Assembly (NCBI RefSeq): GCF_012273515.2
Contig: NZ_CP050975.2
Span: forward strand, 6,076,001-6,140,000
Length of the DNA stretch: 64,000 bases
Direction: 5' to 3'
Origin: Streptomyces sp. RPA4-2
GTDB taxonomy: Bacteria; Actinomycetota; Actinomycetes; Streptomycetales; Streptomycetaceae
The notes beneath the pieces were generated by a model that did not search any database, was not told the origin of the DNA, and saw only the letters and a list, made by a program, of their open reading frames with translations. Numbering within the stretch: position 1 is the first letter of the stretch; each line of letters opens with the position of its first letter. The position numbers and the translations under genes are program-made. Positions 43,296 through 52,000 of the stretch are shown here, in pieces.

Positions 43296-43748
43296 AGACG
43301 GACGGACCCCCTGTACTCGTCTCGCGTGGGCACGCCGAAGAAAGCCCTACCGCGGGCAGCGCTTCGGCGCGCGGCTCGGGTAGAGCCGTACGCGTGATGA
43401 AGAGAGTAGAGGGAACCACTGACAATCGGCGGTAAGTTCCCTGCCGTTCCATCCAGTTGAGTGGCTTATGGCGGTTGCGAGACCCGGTCGCCAGCCGTCG
43501 CAATCGCAACGTCCCACGGCGATCCGCAGTGCTGGTGGTAGACGCCGGCGGTTGTTGGGGGACTCCTTCCGTGATCCGTGAACCCGCCGAGGGTGCCCGT
43601 AGAGCTCGATGCGCGCGTCGAACCACCGTTGGGGCTGTTGGCCGAGGTTGGCGTCAACGTTGGGGACGGCCTGCTCGCGTTCAGCGAGGGCGACGGTCGG
43701 GCGCATCAATCTGTGCCGGGCCTCCGACGCCGTCAACGAGCTCCTGAA
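43296..43748. promoter_or_regulatory. Spacer between vsr and the GHKL operon; likely promoter
   Basis: No clear gene. A minus-strand frame (about 43540-43736) has plausible residues (REQAVPNVDANLGQQPQRWF) but no start and is probably a decayed fragment. The GHKL promoter must lie here; GGGGG precedes its ATG at some distance. Confidence 0.4.
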
Positions 43749-44546
43749 TCACGAAACGTTGTGATCATCCCGCGCCGCAAAGTCGCGAACGGCGGCGGCG
43801 ACCCGGCCCGCCGCTTGTACGGGATCTTCGTGCTCCCAGATTCTGATGGCACGCCATCCCGCCTCCGCCAAGAACTGGTCGGTCTGGGAGTCCCTGGCTC
43901 GATTTCCATCGATCTTGGTGCGCCAGAAGTCACTGTTCGTGCGTGCTGGGCGGCAGTGATCGGGGCACCCATGCCAGAAGCACCCGTCTACGAAGACGGC
44001 GACACGAGCACGGGTGAAGACGAGGTCGGCGGTTCGCCGTACTCCGGGAAGCGGACGTGCCGATACGCGGTAGCGCAGACCTTCGCGATGCAGCAGTGAG
44101 CGGATTCGGAGTTCCGGTGCCGTGTCGCGGCCTCGGTTCCCGCGCATCGATGACCGCGTGGCAAGGGACGACGCCCACGACCCCTCCGGAAGAGGACGCT
44201 CTCCGACCATCCCCCGGTCCTTGGCGATCTGCCAAGCCTGTTCAAGATTCGCCGCACGCGTCGGGTGCTCCACTTCTCCGACATACAGGGCGGGCGAACG
44301 CCCGTTCTCCGACCAGCGGAGATAGGCCCTGATCCGACGAGTCCTGGGCAACAACTTCAGCGTGATCGAGGCCAGCGCGTAGTCGCCGTCTTTACGCTTG
44401 ACATAGCGGCCCTCGCGACCACCTGCGGCACGATCCTGCTCGGCGACGATCGCCTTCCTGGTCCGCCCCTGCCGTCCCCGCCATGCCCTCTCGGGCGGCG
44501 GCTTGTCCTTCCAGCCCACTTGCCGGGACTCGACGGCGTCGTTCAC
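43749..44546 (-). CDS. vsr: Very short patch repair (Vsr) endonuclease with N-terminal extension
   Basis: 265 aa. The C-terminal 135 residues are a Vsr nuclease: MRGNRGRDTAPELRIRSLLH, YRVSARPLPGVRRTADLVF (D174), and FVDGCFWHGCPDHC (185-198) with its zinc-type ligands. It nicks T:G mismatches created by deamination of 5-methylcytosine, so it fits the adjacent Dcm methylase. Residues 1-125 are an extra basic domain, absent from classical Vsr (about 150 aa). GTG 44546 overlaps the methylase stop by GTGA, so the two are co-translated. Confidence 0.93.
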   Translation of the reverse strand: MNDAVESRQVGWKDKPPPERAWRGRQGRTRKAIVAEQDRAAGGREGRYVKRKDGDYALASITLKLLPRTRRIRAYLRWSENGRSPALYVGEVEHPTRAANLEQAWQIAKDRGMVGERPLPEGSWASSLATRSSMRGNRGRDTAPELRIRSLLHREGLRYRVSARPLPGVRRTADLVFTRARVAVFVDGCFWHGCPDHCRPARTNSDFWRTKIDGNRARDSQTDQFLAEAGWRAIRIWEHEDPVQAAGRVAAAVRDFAARDDHNVS

Positions 44547-45892
44547 GAGCGTCGTTCCGCGTCGTCGAGGGCTTTCGCGACGGCGCTGGTGAACACCTCG
44601 CCCAGCTTCACGGGAACAGCGTTGCCCAGCTGCCGCATGCGTTCACCCCGCGGGCCCGCCATGTTCCATCCATCGCCGAAGGTCATGACCCTGGCGGCCT
44701 CGCGCACGGTCATATACCGGTGCTCGGGGCGCAGCAGGCCGGTCTTCTCGTCGCGCACCAGGTTGTCGAGCTGCATGACCGACTCGCCACCGGGCACACC
44801 GTGCACCCCGGCCTTGACGGTCTTGGCCGGCCGGTCAAGTTCGTTGGGTGTGTGCCCGTCGTAGATCCTGGCTCCGGGCCACCCGATGTGGTCGGGGAAT
44901 CCGCCCTGTTCCGTCGTCTTGTCCAACATGCTGGTGTTGATCTCGGGGAGCCCCATTATGGCGTCTCGAAGGGTGAGCCAAGGCTGGAGCTCCTCATCCC
45001 CGCTTTCGAACGACAGCTGCTCGTTCGCGTAGCGCGAGGTCACCAGATCGATGACGCGCTTCGGAATCTTGGCGCCCGCCCGCTCGTGGCGCTTCCAGTA
45101 GGAGCCTTCGAGGATCGTCCGGGCGAGGGCCGCGTGGGAGTGGGTGCGCGCGACAGCGCGCTTGACCAACTTCGGGTCCACGCCCAGGTCAGCGCGGAAC
45201 GCCAGGAGGATCACGCGGTTGCGGATCTGCGGCACCCCGTAGTCGGCGGCGTTCACGGCGTGTTGCGTGACCTCGTAAGTCTCCGCCGGATCGGTGTCCT
45301 TCGCATCGAGCCGCTCCTGCAACGCCTGGTCGTGCTGCTGCCACCTGGCACCCTTACCGCGCTTCACAGACGGCAGGGAAAGCTCGCGCTTGATGTACTC
45401 GAAGTAGGGAGCAAAGGACGGGCGAAGGAGCCCTCGGACGTTCTCACAGATGACGGCCTTGGGACGGATCTCACGAACCGCCCGGAACATCTCCGGGAAC
45501 ATGTTCCGCTCGTCCTCGTCGCCCTTCGCGACTCCACCAAGGCTGAACGGCTGGCATGGTGGCCCGCCGGCCAGAAGGTCAACGTCGCGATCCCTGAGGA
45601 AGCGCATGTCCAACTCTCGGACGTCGCCGGTGACCAGGGGAGGGTAGTGGGGCCGCTCGACGGCGCCCGCAGCTTCGAAGCCCTCCGCGCGCTGCCTATC
45701 GATCTGGTCCAGCCACTTCGCCAGCACATCGGAATCGACGTCCGCGGGAAACGCGTCGAAGCGATTGCCCTCAAGCGTCTCGCACGCCCTCTTCGCGAAC
45801 TCGTTCAGCAGCAGGTGTCGGAAGCCGGTGTTTGTGCTGGCTTGGACCAGCCCACCCCCGCCCGCGAAGAGCTCTACCGACGTCCGTTGCAT
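44543..45892 (-). CDS. DNA (cytosine-5) methyltransferase of the defence block
   Basis: 449 aa. All C5 motifs are present: I (SVELFAGGGGLVQAS), IV with catalytic Cys (GGPPCQPFS, C113), VI (ENVRGLL), VIII (YGVPQIRNRVILL) and X (RQLGNAVP). It transfers methyl from SAM to C5 of cytosine. ATG 45892 is preceded by AGGAG; the frame continues upstream without coding character. It heads the Dcm-Vsr unit on the minus strand and is divergent from a truncated nuclease gene. The target sequence is unknown. Confidence 0.95.
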   Translation of the reverse strand: MQRTSVELFAGGGGLVQASTNTGFRHLLLNEFAKRACETLEGNRFDAFPADVDSDVLAKWLDQIDRQRAEGFEAAGAVERPHYPPLVTGDVRELDMRFLRDRDVDLLAGGPPCQPFSLGGVAKGDEDERNMFPEMFRAVREIRPKAVICENVRGLLRPSFAPYFEYIKRELSLPSVKRGKGARWQQHDQALQERLDAKDTDPAETYEVTQHAVNAADYGVPQIRNRVILLAFRADLGVDPKLVKRAVARTHSHAALARTILEGSYWKRHERAGAKIPKRVIDLVTSRYANEQLSFESGDEELQPWLTLRDAIMGLPEINTSMLDKTTEQGGFPDHIGWPGARIYDGHTPNELDRPAKTVKAGVHGVPGGESVMQLDNLVRDEKTGLLRPEHRYMTVREAARVMTFGDGWNMAGPRGERMRQLGNAVPVKLGEVFTSAVAKALDDAERRS

Positions 45893-45994
45893 TTCCACTC
45901 CTAGCAGTTCAGTGCAGTCAGAACCATACCGCGGAGTAGTGTCAATTGTGTCCCGTGTGCCGGAGAAACTCGTGCGATGTCGCCCCACAGCGGT

Positions 45995-46250
45995 AGAACC
46001 ATGAAGAGGGCGACGGGGGCTATGACGGCGACAACAGGGGGGTCGGAGGAGTCGGCATTCCATCGAAGCTTCACCCTCAGCATCACGAAGGCGCTGGGCG
46101 ATCAGCTCGCGGCGGATCTCGCCAAGCTGACCAGGCCCCCCTTGAGCGACGTGAGCATCAACCAGCTGCTGCAGCGTCCGGTCTGCAGTTACGGCTGGGC
46201 GTCTCGGCACTCTCCTGCTCGACTCCCGCGGCCGAGTTCATCCAGCGTGG
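45995..46250 (+). pseudogene. Truncated GIY-YIG-type restriction endonuclease gene (5' remnant)
   Basis: Divergent from dcm. The frame gives EESAFHRSFTLSITKALGDQ, then LAADLAKLTRPPLSDVSINQ, LLQRP, resembling the start of Eco29kI-like GIY-YIG nucleases, where GVYxLY should follow. Instead the next codons (VCSYGWASRHSP) lose the pattern, and the GIY-YIG core and the rest are missing. So the likely cognate nuclease of the methylase has been truncated near 46178. The start could be the ATG at 46022 or one upstream. Family assignment rests on memory of N-terminal similarity only. Confidence 0.5.
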
Positions 46251-46565
46251 AGAGCATCCTGCAACCGACCCCCAAGCGCCGTCAGACCCCTTCCATGGCC
46301 ACAACAGGGCAATCTCGTCGATATGCGGATATAGCACTCGCCGACGAGACGCGGAACGTGGCTTCGGCTCAAGTCGGGAAGTGAGAGGCGAAGTTGTTCC
46401 GTGCCGCGCGAGCACTGGGGCGGTTCGTCGCGTGGGGCGACCTCCCCCGGCACGTGGGTGAGCAGGCTCTTCAAGATCTTCTCCAGGATTCTCCAGAGGG
46501 CCCCTGGAGAACGAGGCAGGCCGCTGCTGATTGCTTAGCACCGGGCCTGACCTGCGTTCTAGCTT

Positions 46566-46601
46566 TCGGGGTGGCGGGATTTGAACCCACGACCTTTTCG
46601 T
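46566..46601 (-). other. Attachment-site footprint: 3' fragment of tRNA-Pro
   Basis: The minus strand reads CGAAAAGGTCGTGGGTTCAA, then ATCCCGCCACCCCGA: end of the anticodon stem, T-arm (GTGGG-TTCAAAT-CCCGC) and acceptor 3' strand of a Streptomyces-type tRNA-Pro. Beyond it toward higher coordinates the tRNA sequence stops, so it is only a 3' fragment. pSAM2 is known to integrate at a tRNA-Pro 3' end, and the AICE genes to the right are pSAM2-like. This therefore probably marks the distal boundary of the AICE. Confidence 0.85.
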
Positions 46602-46706
46602 GAGGGTTCGGTCTTGGGCTGGTGTGCCGCCTGCTTGTGCTGACGGTCCACTGGCGTTCGCGACTGCTCGGGCCTTCCCCCGTGAAGGTGGGCACGCGGT
46701 TATTGA

Positions 46707-47603
46707 TCACGCGGCGAGCGTGAGTTTAGCGGTGTGGTGTCGGTGTTCGTATTCGTTGGGGCTGAGGTGGCCGTTGGCGGAGTGCCGGCGGCGGGTGTTG
46801 TAGCGGGTCAGCCAGGCGAAGACGGTCCGGCGGCAGGTGCCGGCGTCACCGTAGTCGTGGGCGCCCTGGAGGGTCTCGCGTTTCAGGGAGGCGTGGAAGC
46901 TTTCGCAGGCCGCGTTGTCGGCGCTGGTGCCGACCGCGCCCATCGAGCGGGTGACCCCGAGCTGGTCGCAGAGGCCGGCGAAGGCCCGGGATCCGTATGG
47001 GGCCCCGTGGTCGGAGTGGAACACGGCGCCGTCCGGACGGCCGCGGGTCGAGGCTGCCATCCGCAGCGCGTCGGCGACCAGGCCGGTGCGCATGTGGTCG
47101 GCGATGGACCAGCCGACGACCTTGCGGCTGAAGCAGTCCAGCACGGTCGCGAGATAGAGGAACTCCCCGCCGGCGAGCGGGAGATACGTGATGTCGCCCA
47201 TGTACTTCCGTCCCGGATCGGCGGCGGTGAAGTCCCGCTGGAAGAGGTCCGCAACCGGTGAGGCTGCCGGGTCCGGGACGGTGGTGCGCACGCGTCTGCG
47301 CAGGCGGATGCCGGTGATCGAGAACGTCCGCATGATCCGGGCGACCCGCTTTTCGTTGACCCGCCGTCCTTTCTCGCGGAGCTCGGCGGTCACTCGCGGG
47401 GAGCCGTAGGCGCCGCCGGACTCGCCGTGGATCTCGCGGATCTCCTCGGCCAGGATCCGGTCCTCGTGCTGCCGGGCGGCCCGGGCCTCGGCGCCGGCGA
47501 GCCACTTGTAGTAGCTGGACCGGTTCACGTCCAGGACGTGGCAGAGCCGCTTCACCTCGTAGGTGTCCCGGTGGTCGTCGACGAACTGGAAGCGGCTGAT
47601 CAC
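46707..47603 (-). CDS. IS3 transposase OrfB (DDE integrase domain)
   Basis: 298 aa with an HTH-21-like N-terminus (CHVLDVNRSSYYKWLAG) and rve integrase core. DDE residues are visible: D in YMGDITYLP, D in VFHSDHGAPY, and E in NAACESFHASLKRE. GTG 47603 overlaps the orfA stop (GTGA). As in most IS3 elements the active OrfAB may be made by programmed frameshifting. Confidence 0.94.
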   Translation of the reverse strand: MISRFQFVDDHRDTYEVKRLCHVLDVNRSSYYKWLAGAEARAARQHEDRILAEEIREIHGESGGAYGSPRVTAELREKGRRVNEKRVARIMRTFSITGIRLRRRVRTTVPDPAASPVADLFQRDFTAADPGRKYMGDITYLPLAGGEFLYLATVLDCFSRKVVGWSIADHMRTGLVADALRMAASTRGRPDGAVFHSDHGAPYGSRAFAGLCDQLGVTRSMGAVGTSADNAACESFHASLKRETLQGAHDYGDAGTCRRTVFAWLTRYNTRRRHSANGHLSPNEYEHRHHTAKLTLAA

Positions 47604-47944
47604 CAGTTCGTCTCTCCGGCGGAATACTTGGCCGCCTTGCGGAGGATGTCCCGCTCGGTCGCGAGCTTCCGCTCACTCGCCTCGAGCTCGGCCACCCGGG
47701 CCTCCAACTGCCGGATCCGCCCGTCCGGAGCGTCGGACGGCACCGCCGCCCCCGGTCGGACGGCCGGCTTTGCAGCCGTGGCGGTGACACCGCGGCGTTC
47801 GCGGTCCCGCAGCACCCACTCGCGCAGGGTCGCCCGGTTGATGCCCAGGTCGGCGGCGATGCTCTTGTAGGTCGCCCCGGGTGTGGACTCGTACAGGGCC
47901 ACGGCATCGGCCTTGAACTCGTCCGAATAGTCCTTCATCGCCAT
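47600..47944 (-). CDS. IS3 transposase OrfA (helix-turn-helix)
   Basis: 114 aa from ATG 47944 (MAMKDYSDEF); the ATG at 47938 is an alternative. A transposase_8-type HTH (YKSIAADLGINRATLREWVL) is followed by a leucine-zipper-like coiled coil (RIRQLEARVAELEASERKLA) that mediates oligomerisation. It binds the terminal repeats. Its last codons overlap orfB. Confidence 0.92.
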   Translation of the reverse strand: MAMKDYSDEFKADAVALYESTPGATYKSIAADLGINRATLREWVLRDRERRGVTATAAKPAVRPGAAVPSDAPDGRIRQLEARVAELEASERKLATERDILRKAAKYSAGETNW

Positions 47945-48120
47945 CGGCGGTCTTCTCGCTTCCTCCGGATCAAGCTGATCCAGTATCAGCGTGTCCACCA
48001 CTCAGGGGGAGGCCCCGGGCACCCAAACCCTGCCAATGCCCGAGCGGCATGCCTACGAACCTGGCTCGCCTGTCAGTACCGCATGCAACAATGTCTCCCC
48101 GTTTCATCATTGGGGGATCG

Positions 48121-48804
48121 ATGGACGAGATAGGACAAGTAGTCGTTGCCGCTGGGCATCTGGCACTCAAACCGCGAGGCCCTCGGTGGGCCCATGCCTC
48201 CCTGTGTGTCCTGGACGCCGTCTTCTCTATCAACGCCCACTACGAGCGACACACGGTCCCGACCTGCCACCGCTACGCGGCCTGGGCCGGCATCTCAGTT
48301 CCGCTGTCAGGTAGCGCGCAGCTCCCTGTCCCCGACGAGCAACCGCTTCAGGGCTTCGTTGCGCATATCCAGACCCACGGCGAAGAGGCCTTTTCTTCCG
48401 AGGTCCTACAGAACAGGCAGCGCACACGGGCAAACCGCGATGCCCCACTGAAGGCGGAGGCTGCCCGTCAGTACGCCGAGCTTCTGGTATCCCACGGCGT
48501 CGCAACCCTTGCCGGTGCCAACGCGCTGCTCGCTGACTTCGACAGGCTGAAGGCCATTGAGCGTGACCTCGCCGGGGTTGCAGGCCACGGCTCAGGCGCA
48601 CGACTCGCCTACCTGTGGATGCTGTTGGGAGACGACAGCCGCATCAAGCCGGACCGCATGGTTCTTCGATGGCTGCATACAGTGCTGCAGCGCACGGTGA
48701 CCACGGCCCAAGCGATCAGCATCCTCACTGAGGCTGCGGCGCGCTTGAGGTGCACACCGTGGGAGCTAGACCACACGATCTGGGAAAACCAGCGGAAGGT
48801 CTGA
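48121..48804 (+). CDS. HhH-like conserved protein
   Basis: 227 aa, all-helical. The C-terminal half (LLGDDSRIKPDRMVLRWLHT, ISILTEAAARLRCTPWELDH, TIWENQR) and the N-terminal HASLCVLDAVFSINAHY resemble the helix-hairpin-helix fold of HhH-GPD base-excision proteins. The catalytic Lys/Asp of glycosylases could not be confirmed. Such proteins are common as cargo in actinomycete genomic islands. ATG 48121 follows TTGGGGGATCG. It sits between the IS3 element and the adenine methylase gene, convergent with the latter. Confidence 0.72.
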   Translation: MDEIGQVVVAAGHLALKPRGPRWAHASLCVLDAVFSINAHYERHTVPTCHRYAAWAGISVPLSGSAQLPVPDEQPLQGFVAHIQTHGEEAFSSEVLQNRQRTRANRDAPLKAEAARQYAELLVSHGVATLAGANALLADFDRLKAIERDLAGVAGHGSGARLAYLWMLLGDDSRIKPDRMVLRWLHTVLQRTVTTAQAISILTEAAARLRCTPWELDHTIWENQRKV

Positions 48805-48884
48805 CCGCAGCGAATACATGCGCGCCTCTGTGAGACCCAGTCGACAGCCATTCGCACCCGGCTCCGGAAGATTGCGCGCAGTCT

Positions 48885-49070
48885 TCAGTAAAGAGTGGCG
48901 ACTCCGTACTCTCGCAAGACGCAGTGGACCACCCTGATCGGCAGGCCCCGCGGTCTCGTCAGCATCAGCATTTCCTCAAGATCATCAGTGGACGAGAACG
49001 ATTTGACGATGGATACTCGCGCAAAATGACCTGCGTTCTTCGCCTCTAGGATTGTTTGGCGTGCTGTCAA
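48885..49070 (-). CDS. Possible small protein after the MTase-HEPN gene
   Basis: 61 aa from a TTG that overlaps the methylase stop (TTGA). ILEAKNAGHFARVSIVKSFS and LEEMLMLTRPRGLPIRVVHC read as an ordered alpha/beta protein, and the overlap suggests coupling. No ribosome site is obvious and no family is recognised, so it may be an accessory or antidote-like protein, or a chance frame. Confidence 0.35.
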   Translation of the reverse strand: MTARQTILEAKNAGHFARVSIVKSFSSTDDLEEMLMLTRPRGLPIRVVHCVLREYGVATLY

Positions 49071-52000
49071 TCAGGCCCATTATAAGAAATCTCCATGGAG
49101 TGCTCTTCTAGGCTACGGAGGGTCATGACCCCGTCTCGTATCTGATTGAGCAGAAATAGCTCTTGCGTTCGACATTTCCTGCAAATGCTCACAGCGGCCA
49201 GAGGCCACAAATCGACAGGGGTGTCGGCCGGTGTATTGTTGACATAAATTCGGTCAGGTTTCAGTGGATAAGTGCTAGACCGTTCGAATGGCTCCCAGCT
49301 CGGATGGCTACCACGAAGGCGTAGCCCAACGAGCTTGTAGGAGGATTCGTCGAGGTATTCGCATCTCTCGACCCAGTCCCAATGCATACCCGAAAGCCAA
49401 CTAGCGGCACTGATGGCCGATACGATGTTCGGTTCCAGCTTCTCAACATCTTCGTTTAGTTCATGTGTGGCGCGAACGCCATGTGCATGGTGCGAGTTGT
49501 TTCTGAAATCCTTTACATCTTCCAGTAGGGAGCGAGCTCCATCAATTTCGCGCAGAGCGGCGAGTTCGCGAAGGTGGGGAGTTCCGGTATCTTCCAGCAG
49601 CTTATCGATAAACCATAGCCATGTGCCGAATGTGGCCCCTGTGCGAAATTGCTTACGCAAGCTATTAGTGAACCCGTTTTGTGCGATTATCTCGCTCAGT
49701 GAGAGCAGGCCCAGGACTCGTGCAATACCTTCACCGAGTTTTAGTAGGCCATCCTTACGCTCAGCCGGGTGCGTGCTAATCCGATACCTGCGTGCCAGTG
49801 CGGCTACGTGATACGGATAGCTCCATTCTGCTCGCCAGACGGGATCATCTAGGGGGCGTACCAGCTCGCCAATGAGGCGCGCTTCGTATGCGGCGAGCCG
49901 TATTTCCTTCCGCACCCCTTGGATGTCTACTTCGTTCCCGGTGAAGACGTTGGGTAGAATGTTTGATGTTGCCGCTCGCAGTGCACGTCGTCCCTCTTGC
50001 ACATCTTCGAGAAGACCGTCTACCTCCTCGTCGGCAACGAGACCAACAGGTACCGGCATGTTGAGTAGTTCGCGTGGATTGGGAAACTCGCTGGTCTCTT
50101 TGCGCGAGTTCAACCATTCGCACAGACCTCTGCCGTCTCCCTGCAGCGGACGCAGCACGAACATGGTGGTGACCGCTTCCCCAAATCCTGCGGGTAGCAG
50201 TCTCCAGTTGCCGGGGCGCCCTACGAGATCGCCCCCTGTGCAAGGCGTCAGCGCAGGTCCTTCCTTAGGGGCCTCCGGCAACTCGAGTGCCGAGTTGGCG
50301 TGGTGCAGGTCCTGTGCTCTGAGGTGCTTAGGTCTGTCGGTCGCGCTGTCGGTATCGTCTTCATCGTGTGGGAGCGATACGCGCGCTGTCTCCAGACGTG
50401 CGAACTGGTGGAGGGGCTCGTAAGGTCCATCGAGTTCAGCGACGAAGAACAGGGTGGGTGAAATTTCGTAACCGACTTTGGTGGACTCTTCTGCGATCCA
50501 TGCGTCAGGAGCGCGAGGATGTACTTCGCGCTTGAGGTAATCGTCAGGGTCTTCATGCAGTGGCAAGTTCACCGCCTCGCGAAGTTCCTGATCGCGTTCA
50601 ACGATTCCGCGGACTTTTAGCACTTCTCCCTGGTCGTCGCGGACCCCGATGGCGATACGGACGGCCTTCTCAAAGGCGAGTCCCGCAGGCCATGTCAACC
50701 CATTTTCCGTAGCCGCCTGACGTAGTGCACTGAGCGCCTGAGCTTTGGTAGGCCATTTTGACCTGATCAGAGGACGCAATGATGTCAGCAATGCATCGGG
50801 ACTACTTGTCTTCTGAAGCACTCGCGAGGCGGCGAGTTGAGTGAGACTTTCCTCAGACAGCTCGTATCGTAGGCGAAGCGGGTGCTCGATAATGATTCTG
50901 CGGTAACCCAACTCGTCACTCCGCAGCACCCGGACCTTGTCACGCTGTGGATGGTCAGGAGCGAGCGTCAGGGCTTGTGCATAGAGTTGCGTGATCTCAT
51001 TGATTTGATCGGGACCGAAGTACTTTCGTTTGCTGCCCACTGAGGTGCGCATCTTTTGCCAGTGGTCCCGGGCATTCAACAGGACCACCTTTCCCTGACG
51101 ATCTGAGGACTTGCGGTTGCTAAGCACCCACAGGTAAGTGCTGATGCCGGTGTTGTGGAGAAGCTGGTCAGGTAGGGCCACAATGGCCTCCAGCCAGTCG
51201 TTCTCGATGATCCACTTTCGGATTTGAGATTCTCCCGAGCCGGCGGCTCCGGTATGCATCGGTGAGGCGTTGAAGATGATGGCGACACGGCTACCGCTGT
51301 CCTTATTACTGTCCGCCGGTTTCATCTTGGCTAGCATGTGTTGGAGGAACAGTAGGGATCCATCGTTAATACGAGGGAGGCCAGCGCCGAAACGTCCGGC
51401 GCTCCCCATGTGTGCATGTTCCTCGCGGACCGACTCAGCGACCCTTTTCCAGTCAACACCCAAGGGAGGATTGGCCAGCAGGTAGTCGAATTGCTGACCC
51501 TTATGCCGGTCTTCACTGAGAGTGTTCCCGAAGGTGATGTTGTTCGCGTCCGCTCCGCGCAACATCATGTTGGAGCGACAGATGGCCCACGATTCGGGAT
51601 TGATCTCTTGTCCGTACAGAGAGACGTGTGCGTAAGGGCTAATTTCCCCGATGTACTCCGCAGCTTCTGCCAGTAGGCCACCAGTACCGCAGACCGGGTC
51701 GAGGACAGAACGGGTAAGGCCAGGGGAAGTCAGTAGTCGCGTGTCGGGCGCGATCGCGAGATTGACCATGAGGCGGACGACTTCTCGCGGCGTGAAGTGC
51801 TCGCCTGACACCTCAGGGGTCTGCCCTTCGAATCGCCGAACGAGTTCCTCGAATACGAGTCCCATGTGGCGATTGCTCACGGTGGAGCCCATGTCGACTG
51901 ACACGAACTTGTTCAGGACCGGGCGAAGTAGCTTCGCACTGTCTAGACGTCGGATCAGCTGGTCAAAATCGAAGCGCTGTATGACCTCCTTCGCGTTCCC

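Larger units (their letters stand above)
46687..47999 (-). mobile_element. IS3-family insertion sequence
   Basis: About 1.31 kb. Imperfect terminal inverted repeats: left GGTGGGCACGCGG, right (complement) GGTGGACACGC, with further matching bases inward. Between them are orfA and orfB. It inserted 85 bp from the tRNA-Pro footprint. The reading frames are intact, so it may be active or recent. A target duplication could not be identified by eye. Confidence 0.88.

Noticed and set aside
46394..46603. Plus-strand 69-aa frame ending GVAGFEPTTFS
   Set aside because: It is a translation of the reverse complement of the tRNA-Pro T-arm, a well-known false ORF pattern. No ribosome site.
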